Of a stretch of DNA of 64,000 nucleotides, positions 37,601 through 49,600 are shown piece by piece. The stretch comes from Liolophura sinensis (Eukaryota; Mollusca; Polyplacophora; Chitonida; Chitonidae). The DNA is taken from positions 4,129,001 to 4,193,000 of the forward strand of contig NC_088299.1 of assembly GCF_032854445.1 (NCBI RefSeq). The letters run 5' to 3'. Below the pieces are notes generated by a model. The model saw only the letters and a list, made by a program, of their open reading frames with translations, was not told the DNA's origin and did not search any database. The position numbers were made by a program, and so were the translations under genes. Position 1 is the first letter of the stretch. The number at the start of each line of letters is the position of its first letter.

Positions 37601-40600
37601 ACCCTGGTGGTGGCCAGTATCAAGGGGCAGACAACTCCACAGGCCAGCTGGAACAAGAAGGTGGAGTTTAAATGATAACTTACAATTTGATCATTTCTCT
37701 TGAATCACAGCAATATAGTGACATTTTACATAATGGGAAGCCAAAGTTTTATTTCAATCAAGTCCTTTTGTGTTGGGAAGTATATCTTGAAAACACAAAA
37801 CCTAGGGACAATTGGACACAGAACACTTAACTCTGCTATGCCTTTCTTCATGATGGGTGATATTAGGGTGTGACATTGTTTATACATCTGTACATCCATA
37901 AACTTTTAGGATTACCACTATACTGCCAGTAAGTATCACTGATAATCTTAGTAATATAACATTTGTTCACTTTGTTTGTGCACCATAAAGGCAGCAAAAC
38001 CTGTAAAAACCAGTTACCTTGCATTAACATTTGTAGAATTATGACGCTTTTTGTGATTTGCAGTTTTTAAATGTCACCACTATGTCTAATGGTATTTTCT
38101 ATTATTCGCTCTGCTGTCATTGGGGGAAATCTTGAAGTTCCAAACCTTGTTTTCTCTAGTCACCCAGTACATCCGGGAAAAGTTACAGACTGCTCGCAGC
38201 GCATAACATCAAAAGGCCACAGCTGAAATTCAGGGATAAGGTAGACAACGCCAACAAGCCGTTTGTTCCTATCATAAGGACAAAGCCTAATGCTCTCCAG
38301 TCACTAGCAGGTAAGAGTGTAGTTTATTAGAAAAAATAACAAAGCGCTCTTCAAATCCAGCTTTCCACAATGTGGGTGAAACATTGCCAATATGGCGTTA
38401 AGGCATAATCATTCATTCATTCATTGAGTTCCAGCATCTTCAGCTATTTCTGCTGAATCCCTTGATTTTCTTCATTCATAAACCTGCTGGCTATTGTTTG
38501 TGAGGTGTCATCAGTCTGGATGAGGTGGTGTTTTGTCAGCTATGTTTGGCTAGTATTAATGTAAGCTTAAACGGGAGCATTAATCCAACATGGCTGCCTA
38601 AAGAGTAATCCATAAAACAGTGGTCAAAAATAGAAAAAAATTTTAATGAATGAATGATTTTGCGCACCATTCTCACCCGATTTTTTTCTCTAATGAATAA
38701 AGGTTAGTAAAGTACTGTACCTGTCCAGGTATGTTGTAATTTTGTTACATTTTCTTACAGACAGTTTGATGATACCCGTCTCCCAAGATGCCAATCACCC
38801 CTCATTTCTGTAAGTACTTGTAAATTTTAAAGACAGAAAAACTTTAAACTACTGACTGGCAACTATAGTATACATTTCAAGACAGTTGATTAAGAGTGAC
38901 AAGATATATATCACAACAGAATATGATTCCCAAATATTTAGAACTTTAGAACATCTTTCAAAAGAAATTCTAAAATGTTAATTCTTTAAAGCTGTATTAA
39001 ATTTGTAAAAAAAAAAAAAATAATAATGATAATAGTCTTTTGCTCTCTCTGACGTACTTCATTGAAAATGTTTAACAAAAAGTTTCATTGAAACTTTTCA
39101 AAAAAAAAGTTGATTAAGATAAACATTTATTTCTAATAACCGTTGAATCAGTATATGTATAATTGTCTTGTTTTAGATATCCACATCCATACCAGTATGA
39201 GTTAGACCAGTTCTCTCCCTTGCCGGAACAGTTTGAAAAGGTGGAGCCACAGGTAAGCTAACATGAGGATGTCCATCTAACCTCACAAATATTGTGGTAA
39301 AGGGGTTAAGAAGCTTGTTTTTCAGTTGCAAGGGACACATGAGATTAGAATTCTCAAAATGTTTGGATTCCACCGCTCTCACTTCTTGTGGAGCCATGCC
39401 AACAGTAAGTAGTTGATGATGGTAATGTGGTAGTCCAGTGTTTGTTGAAAACTTTCATGTCTCCCACCAGATTGGTGTTCATATCTGTTCATTAAATGTC
39501 TCAGGGTCGCTGGTATACCCCAGACTCCATTTTCCTCCACCTGTAAAACTGACTGTCAATATTTTATTCAAAATTTCTTGAGCATGAGGCCAAGAAGAGT
39601 GAAGTAAATAAATGTTTATAAGTAAAACTACATGCCTACTTGGCCTTATCATGTGGAACTTGACAAAGCCTAATGATTTGTCACAACAAGCATACGATAT
39701 CAGGTAATACCAGGGTTCTCACTAGCTTTTTAAATCCCTGAAAGTACTTGAATTACGTTGAAAGTGCTAGAATTTTAGTTGAAAGTACTTTAAATCTCTG
39801 TGCTCGAATGCTGTTGAGTGTACTTGAAATCTGTTGGAAATTGGTGAAAACCTTGGAAGATCTTGAAAATGGCTCCTTGAAAGGAGATGAAAATTTAAAT
39901 ATCAAACAAATGCCATTGAAAAGAGTATGCATTTCCTCGCAGGTGCATGCCATAAAAACAATTCTAATATGTACCTCAAGTTGATAAATTATAAATGAAG
40001 TCAGCGCCAAAATCTGCTATGGGCGACTCCACTTTGCCTAAGAACTAGTCCTTAAGCCTTCTGTGTTAGGAGAATTGCATTTTATACATTTCCGGTACAA
40101 CTCTTCTTCTCAGAAGGTAGCGAACAGTACAGTTTGTTTTCCACTTGACGATCGGGGAAACCGGAATGTTGGACGTAGGTTCCGAGTTTACACGAACAAG
40201 CCCGCAGTTTTAAAGACTCTCGTTGGCCGAGAGGCAACACACCCTCAGCATAAATTACGATTTATGCCAGCTTTGCCGTTTTCAGGTTTTACGTGTATGG
40301 CGAGGAAAAACCACAAAATTATGCAACAGGCACCACCACATAGAAAGAAATGTGCTCTTTTCAGCCTATATAGTGTCATTGTTTTAAGTTTCCTTCTCCT
40401 TTAAATTGACCAATACATAAAGTACTAAAATAGTATTTTTCGTCCCCATTGACTTAAAATGAAATGTCTTTGAAGGTGATGGAAAAGATAGTGTATTAGG
40501 CTCTTTAATATAAGCCCTTGAAAAGGATTTTATTTCGGAAGTGGGAACACCTGGATACTAATATTGTGATGTTATTACATGTAGCTTAGCTGCTGTGCGG

Positions 40601-43600
40601 CAGAGATGGAGATTTGTCATGGCTCACACAATGAGTGAGTGAGTGCTTGGGGTTTAACGTCGTTCTCAGCAATTTTTCAGTCATATGAAGACGAAGGAAT
40701 CATTAGGGTGCATGCACGTGTAATGTGCCTCCTTGTTGCAGGACGGATTTCCACCGCTCTTTTATTTAGTGCTGCCTCACTGAGACGACTTACCGAAGGC
40801 AAGCAAGCCGCCCCGCCTGAGCCATTATACTGATACGGGTCAACCAGTCGTTGCACTATCCTTTTCATGCTGAACGCCAAGCGAGGAAGTTACAACTTCC
40901 TCTTTTAAAGTCTTAGGTGTGACTCGATCAAGGATTGATCCTGGATCTACCGGTCCCGAAGCGGACGCTCTACCAACTGTGCTATCCGGGCCGGTCTCAC
41001 ACTATGAGAAAAATTTGGAATTTTCTCTGACTTGTGATTAATGGTTGTTGCTTTCCTGGGGCCGCCATGGCCAAGGGAGTTAAGACGTCAACACTGCGCA
41101 ATAACCCAGGAGACTCCCACCGATGCGGTTGCTGTGAGTTCAAATCCAGCTCATGCTGGCTTCCTCTCCAGCCATACGTGAGAAAGTCTGCCAGCAACTG
41201 GCGGGTGGTCGTGGGTTTCCCCTACGGTCTGCCTGGTTTCCTCCCACCATAATGCTGGTAATAATGCTAAATAAATAAATATTGCTTTCCTCATGTTGTT
41301 TTACAGATGCCAGACCCAGTGTCACTTACAGCCCCTGTTTTTGTCCAAACAGCCTCTGAGCTGGCAGAAATGGTGGATTATTTAAAAACAGAGAAAGAAA
41401 TAGCTGTTGACCTGGAGGTGATTTTTTTTTAATGTTTCTGCACCACTAAAGTTAAGCTAAATAATTATGGACTTTAGTTCTTTTTTTCCCTTATATCAAT
41501 GTTTTACGGCTGAGAAATGGATTTACAGTATCTCCCCTGTTTTTTTTTTTTTTTTTTCTTTTTCAATTTCCTTCAAGTTTAATTATTATGAATTTACAAG
41601 AGCATGAAGAACCAGATGGAACAATAAAAGGAAAACAAAAATACAGATTATTTATTATACTGTAATATTATACATTTTTTGGTTGTTATACATCATTGTA
41701 ATTTATTGACTTATTAGCATAGCTTTTTTGTATATGCGTACTTCTTTATATTCTACATATACATTTTCCAAAGTAAAATGTTCTCCTCATTGCACAAGAC
41801 AAATATTCAAGTGTATGGTATTGAACCGGAATAAATCAAAGAATTTCAATGGATCAGTTATTTTACTTCTTTTCCCTTTAATCAGCATCATTCATATCGG
41901 ACATTCCAAGGGTTCACATGTCTACTCCAGCTGTCCTCACGTACTCGAGACTATTTGGTGGATGCCCTGGAGCTCAGAGCTGACATGTACATTCTTAACG
42001 AGGTCTTGACTGACCCAGCAATTGTCAAGGTAATGCATGCACTGTTCAGGTACCCATAACAGTAAGATTTACCTGACTTTTCGAAACTCAGGCAGCAGGC
42101 AGTGAGCTAGTGGTTAAATGTGCAGCCTGTAAGAATGCTGGGATATTCGAAGTGTGGGTTCAAACCCAGCATTGGACATGGAATTTATAGATTGTAGATT
42201 TGATAACTTGCCAAAGTTTTGTGGTTTTACCAAGGACACTCCAGTTTCCTTCATCCAGAAAACTAACTGACATCATATTCTCCCACCATACGTGTTAAGG
42301 CCTGCCAGCAACCTGCATTTGGTCGTGGGTTTTAACCGGGCTCTGCCCGGTTTCCTTCCACCATAATGCTGGCCGCCATCATATAAGTGAAATATTTTTG
42401 AGATATTTACTTATCAAATAAATAAATAAATAAATAACTGCTATCATATAAGCGTACAATTTATGTCCCTCAGTCATTTGGTTTAAAGGTAAAACAGGGT
42501 TTGGGTGACATAAATGGAAACATCAGCAACCTCGGGTTATAGAAGTCACTTGCATCTGGTTGGTTAAAACTGATAACATGACAGCGCTCTCGATTGTCTG
42601 CAATTTTGCTTACATTGAACTGTTGTTTTGCAATAGTTGTTTTACATCACAACAGTTATGCTTCCTTTGTGATACTTTATTGATGCATAATACTATAAAC
42701 AGTTTAAGTTTGCATGTTTGTGTGTCTCTGTCCTGGTGAATAAGATAAGGTTCATCCATCACATAAACACTCCATTTTATTCTGTTTAATGGCAGGTATT
42801 TCACGGTGCTGACAGTGACATTGAGTGGCTTCAGCGAGACTTTGGGCTGTACGTGGTGAACATGTTTGACACTGGCCAGGCTGCCAGAGTTCTGAACTAC
42901 AGTCGTTTCTCATTGGCCCACCTCCTGCAGATGTATTGTCAGGTGAACGCAGATAAGCAATACCAGCTGGCTGATTGGAGGATACGGTATGGGCGAATCA
43001 TGTATATTTATACACTGACTAGGGAAGGTTAGATGACTTGCTGTAGGACTTCTTGAGCCTGGTTAACAAAGCCATTTCAGCTTTCACAGTTATATCAAAT
43101 TTAATCATGTATTTAAGATTTTAATTCAAACTGCAATAATAGTCTAAAGCCTAAAGTTCCTTTACCACAACTAGTTTGTAATAAGAAACAACAGCTATAG
43201 ATAATTACCCAAAGGTATACATTGTAGTGTCCAGATTTAGAAATTTATTGGTTTTGCTCAGTATATTTATTAATATTTATTTACATTTTGCAAGGTTAAA
43301 TTCCTATTTTTCAAGCTGCTTCTGTGTGTAGTATCTCCACAGTATTTCAGGCCAAACTGTTTCCTGTCTTGTTACATGAAGCTTTAGCAATTTATACATC
43401 CACATTTCTTGCAATCAGATGAACGAACACACATTCTTCTACCCACAAAACTCACTCGTTAAATGTTTTAGAGTATCAATAAGGGAAAAGAACTAATACA
43501 GTAAATCAAATATGCATGGTGTGGTTTTCTGATACAGCGTTTTCATTAATGTCCTTTACCCAAAACCAGATTTTTTTTGATCATTGTAAACTGTCCAGTG

Positions 43601-46600
43601 ATGGTATAGAATACATGTATCTCTGATATGCATGTATATACAGAAATATGTAATTATTATTATTATAAAAATGAAAAAGTATTACATCTTTTGGAAAAAA
43701 AAAATTGTGGTTTTGCATATTTCCTTTGTTATATAAACATTTTGTTCTATTTCTCAGACCTCTACCTGCAGAAATGATGAAGTATGCGCAAGAAGACACA
43801 CATTACCTGCTGTATATCTACGATTTGTTGAAAAACGAATTGATAGAAAAGGGGAACGCGCAGAGAAACTTGTTGCGATCTGTCCTGCAGAGAAGTACTC
43901 AGTTGTGTGGCAAGGTATGTCCAGTAGAGGGCTGTTTGCTTTCGTTTGTCATTTCTTTCTTTGTGGGCAGGTTTATCGTAAGAATGAAGGTTTGTGTATT
44001 TTAGCATATAGCATATAAATGTCATTTCTTTCTTTGTGGACAGGTTTATCGTAAGAATGAAGGTTTGCGTATTTTAGCATTTAGCACATAAATGTCATTT
44101 TTTTTCTGTGGACAGGTTTATCGTAAGAATGAAGGTTTGTATATTTTAGCATTTAGCATATAAATGTCATTTCTTTCTTTGTGGACAGGTTTATCGTAAG
44201 AACGTGTTCACAGACGAGTCCTACTTGAACCTGTATCATCAAAGTAAGAAAGTGTTCAATTCTCAGCAGCTGCATTGTCTGAAGAGGCTGTACGAGTGGC
44301 GAGATAAGATCGCACGACTTGAGGATGAGAGTACAGGGTGAGGCTTCCCTTTTTAGTTGTTCATCAGAATTTTACTGTGGCTGGCTGTGGCAGTAGATAA
44401 AATGCTCGTTTCCTCCTTAGGACGCACAAGGCATGGCTTCAAATCTGGCTATGGTCAGAGAATGTATGGATTCCACTATTCTTGCTGTTCATGGGGCCTT
44501 GACCACTATTTGCGGTTCTCAGTAGTGGTAAGTCTTAACATTCTTGTCTTTCACCAATATGGTGCGCATACCTCTATGTCACATGCAAGAAAGTTCATTA
44601 GTAACTTGCCAGAGGTTGGTGGATTGTTTGTGGCATAGCATTTTCATTCACCCATTAAACTAATTGCCATCGTATAAATGAATAAATTTCCTGGTTATAG
44701 CATTAAACACACTGAAAAGATAAGTTTAATTCACCAATCAGAATAGGATATCACTGCTGTACATTATGCTGTCTTGAATGAGTTCTTGGGACAGGTATAG
44801 AAAAGTCATCAAATTTCAGGAGAGAGCCATTTTGTAAATTCTTTGCCCTGAAGCTCCAGCAATTTGTGTTACTATCACATTTACAGATGATTGTGTTCTG
44901 CATTTTTGTTAATGAAGGGTTTGATTACATGTTAATGGGGAGCCTCCGTGGCTCAGTTGTTTAGCCCTCTAGTACAGCGCAATGACCCAGGAGTTTCTCA
45001 CCAGTGCGGTCGCTGTGAGTTCAAGTCCAGCTCATGCTGGCTTCCTCTCCTGCGTTAAGTGGGAAGGTCTGTCAGCAACCTGCAGATGGTTGTGGGTTTC
45101 CCTCGGGCTCTGCCCGGTTTCCACCCACCATAATGCTGGCCGCCGTCGTATAAATGAAATATTCTTGAGTGCGGCGAAAAACACCAATCAAATAAATAAA
45201 TAAATACATGTTAATGCTTCTCAGCAGAGCAATTGGTGGCCTGTTTTAAAGGCCATGTCGTCGTTGAAGCGACCATGACAACAACATCTGTAAATTCACT
45301 TCATTCCGCTAAGGTTGAGTGTTTGACTTTTCTGCTTGAAATAATGAAATTGTGAATATTTGTGAAAACTGAATTTTTCAGGCCTGGGTCCATATTTATC
45401 AAGCAACTTAAGAGTTAAGTCATGAATTGCATTTGCTTAAAAAGCCAGATTCAAAACTGGAAAGAATTCAATTTATGGTCGGTACATTGTTATGCAGTGA
45501 AGAATCGGTATACAAATTTTAAACCTCCTCCAGCAAACATTTTAGCTGTAGATATGTTTGAATTTTTGATTATCTGTCTTAATATCTTGATATTAACCTT
45601 TATATACTATACATGGGGGGTGTAAGACAAACAGACGAGAAAAGGTATATAAAGGTGTATGCGTAGTAAAGGTAATTTGGTTCTGTTGACAGATATGTCC
45701 TTCCCAAGCACATGTTGTTACAGATCGCAGACATCTTGCCCAGGTGAGATCACATTTTACTCTTCTGTCTTACTATTTATTACTAATAACTTTCAAACTT
45801 AAACATGTATGTAACACATTTGTTTGTGAATTCTTTATTACTGGAGACCGAGCCTCTGTGGCCTTGTAAATAGCGTGTCACTACAGCACAGTGACTAAGG
45901 AGTCTCTGACCAATGCATTAGCTGTGAGTTCAAGTCCAGCTCACGCTGGCCTCCTCTTCAGTCATAAGTGGGAAGATCTGCCCACGTTGAGTGATGGTCA
46001 ATTAAATAAGTAAATAAACTACTATATGTGAGTTTTTTTTATAACTAGAGAATCACCATTACAGGCTGAGACAAAGACAGATCAGTCCACTGTAACAACT
46101 TGAAAAGAATATAGGTGTCAAAAGTACTTGCGTGGTCTTTGTGGAAGTTGCATATGTTGCATGCGATATCGAATACTATTGAAATAAATAATTGTGATGT
46201 GTCTTGTTGACAGGGAGAGACAGGGTATCCTGGCCTGTTGTAACCCCACTCCACCCCTCATTAGACAGTGTGTTAATGAGCTTCATGGGCTGATCATGGA
46301 GGCCAGGGAAATACCTCTTATCAAGGTTTGTGCTAGGAAGCAGGACTTGTTGGTCCGGGTGTCAGGATAATGTGACTGAGGGAAGGTCTGATACACTAAA
46401 TGTATATATACAAATGACTCCTCATCGTTAATGACTCCTTGTCGTCATATGACTGAAAACTTGTTATGTATCACGTAAACCCCAAAGCATACATACATGC
46501 ACACATACATACATGCACACATACATCCATGCACACATACATACATGCACACATACATACATACATACATACATTGATTTGGTTATTTGCTTGACTGGTG

Positions 46601-49600
46601 TTAAACACCAAACTTTAATTAGATTATTTCACTTACACAATACACTTATACAGCAGTCTGGTTTAGGGGTGAAGGAAACCATGTAATTGGATGTCTGACC
46701 AACCACAAGTTAAACAGATACATGGAGGCAAAGGAACTTCAGTTTCACAGGGCTTATTCGGGGTTGTTGAAATTTAGGATTTTCAAAAGCTGCATTTATT
46801 TCAGTATGGTTTACACCCACCTATTGCAGACGCTGGGTAGACCGTGGAGATATACAAGACAAGTTTTATTCTCTTTTCAGGTGCAGAAGGAGAGACGCCA
46901 ACAGTCCAAATCCTCCTCACAGCCATGTGTTGACACCAGCCAAGTCTGCTCTCATGACCTCTCCCACACGCAGTGTGACCATGATGGTGCTGAGGCAGGA
47001 ACACTGTTACTGGGTCAGTTCCCTGAGAAATGTATTTGTGTAGTACAGTAGCCAAAGAGAGCTATGCCAAGTGAACATGATTGAGATGTCTTCAATGCTG
47101 AAGGATGAACCATCACACCTGAAGCTAACCGAGAAACGATTTGCAACTCAAGACAATCAGATTTATTTATGAATCTTTACATGACCGTGAACACAGCTTC
47201 CACTCGAAAACTTAAACTTAAAATGGACAAATTAAAACTACAAAAACTGAGTTGCAACGTGGGCGATTGTCAGAGTTTGCAATGTTATAGCATAGGCATA
47301 AATTACCATGTGCATCTTCCCTATGACTTGTTCAGGAGCGGTTGATCTTTATATGTATTTTCAGTCTAGGTCACACCAATTTTAAGATGCATATAAAGGC
47401 CAGTTTAGGTCACACCAATTTTAAGATGCATATAAAGGCCAGTCTAGGTCACACCAATTTTAAGATGCATATAAAGGCCAGTTTAGGTCACACCAATTTT
47501 AAGATGCATATAAAGGCCAGTTTAGGTCACACCAATTTTAAGATGCATATAAAGGCCAGTTTAGGTCACACCAATTTTAAGATGCATATAAAGGCCAGTT
47601 TAGGTCACACCAATTTTAAGATGCATATAAAGGCCAGTTTAGGTCACACCAATTTTAGTTGTTGCTTTACGGGCAGAATGAATCTTTTTTCAATGTCATG
47701 AGAGGGTATAAAAATACAAAAAAAAAAACAATAACTTGAAAATCATCTAATTTACAATTGTACTCCTCAATTCTGATTAACATGTCTCTCAATCTGTTCA
47801 CCGGCCTGGATAGCACAGTTGGTAGAGCAGTAGATTCAAGATCAATCCTGGGTTGAGTCACACCTAAGACTTTAAAAGAGGAAGTTGGAACTTCTTGCTT
47901 GGTGCACAGATTGAGAGGGGATATTTCAATGACTGGTTAACCTGTATCAGTATAGTGGCTTGGGCGGGGAGGCTTACTTGCCTTCGATGAATCGTCTCAG
48001 TGAAGCAGCACTAGATAAAAGAGCGGTGGACATCAATTAGGCACATTACATATACCCTAAGGATTTCTTCGTCGTCATATGACTGAAAATTGTTGAGTAC
48101 GACGTTAAACCCCAAGCACTCACTCACTCACTCACTCACTCAAATCTGTTCACTGCTGTGTGTTCATACTATTGTCTGACGCTGATCTGTTCATTGCTGC
48201 TGTAGATTCCAGTCTCCTGACGGGGTCATCTGCCTTGTTTGCTTCCTCCAGACATAGCACGGTACCTGTGAAGGAGAATGCCATATTGTCAGCCTTCAGC
48301 TCCAGTCCCAAGGTATAGTGAAAAAACATTTCACCCATACTCCCTTGCTTGTGGCCTGACTACTAAGTTGTGTGAACTTCTAACAAAGGGCACTCACATG
48401 CACCCCATGGGAAATTCGCTGGCGGTTGTTTGAGCTCTCCCACCAACAAAGTTGTTTTGACCGCTATCCCCACAGCAGGCCGCTTAATTTCCCGACTGAT
48501 GGCTGGGGCCTAAGGAAAACTGTAGTTTAAAGACATTCAATTTTTATGTCTCAAGAAGAAAGCTGAGAATCTTTTTTGTAATTTTATTTTTTCAGGTCAT
48601 AAATAATATGTCATAGACTATACATCTACACTATATTAAGAAGTAAAAACCAATCATGTATCCTTATAACAAAACCTGGGAATGTATAGGACCACAGATG
48701 CACAGTAGTTGTGTTGACACCCACATGTCAAGGATGGCACCATCATACAGCCATCGGCGACCCATACCGTTTGTGCGTTGGGCGGCCGGCTGAGCATGAT
48801 GGGAATTTAGGATTGGACTCTACTGTATAATCTACTGGTTTGTTGGATAAGTTTTATTAGGACAATGTTACAGGCAAAGAATTAAATTATAATGAAAGGC
48901 GTACAAATGGAGAGCAGAAAAAAAAAGTTATATTTAAAATTCTGTACTGTTTAGTTCTAAATCCAAAGAAACTTTATCTGTTCTTGTTTAGATTTTTTAG
49001 AAAATTATTGGATAATTTGAGTAAGCTGGACATTGTTCAGCATTTATTAAACAGCAAGTAAATTTTGAACATCTGGGTTTTCTTCTTGGTGTTTGTATTT
49101 TTAATGAGCATTGTTTTATGTGAGGTGTTTTTGTTGACAGGATTTACCCACACCCAGCCAGAAGAAGGCCAGATGTATACTGGAGAGTTTCCATAACCCT
49201 TTTGATATGGTAGGATTTTTTGTTCTTTGCACTCCACAAGTACATGCACTTGTCGGCCCTGTGTCAACTTACTGTGACTGGATGAAAAGTCCTGGTACTT
49301 CTAGCTGCGTACTCAACGAATACCTGTACTGGCTGGCCCTGTGTCCACATTCTGTGACTGGGTGAGAAGTCCTGGTACTTTTAGCTGTGTACTCCACCAG
49401 TACATGTACTGGATGGCCCTGTGTCCACATGCTGTGACTTGGTGGGAAGTCCTGGTACTTTTAGCTGCGTGCTCCACCAATACCTGTACTGGCTGGCCCT
49501 GTATCCACATGCTGTGACTGGGAGGGAAGCCATGGTACTTCTAGCTCTGTACTCCACATGCTGTGACTGGGAGGGAAGTCCTGGTACTTTTAGCTGCGTG

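Noticed and set aside
40063-40404. 113-codon plus-strand ORF in EXOSC10 intron 7
   Set aside because: No recognised motif, no flanking splice logic with EXOSC10, and the region is near repeats. Treated as chance.
43948-44165. Extra coding exons from the VYRKN copies
   Set aside because: Each runs into TAA within about 16 codons and lacks FTDESYL. Only the copy at 44189 continues the protein.
47342-47701. 119-codon ORF of repeated [13 protein letters not shown] units
   Set aside because: It is the translation of a 39-bp intronic array. EXOSC10 exons 15 and 16 join in phase without it and no splice sites fit.
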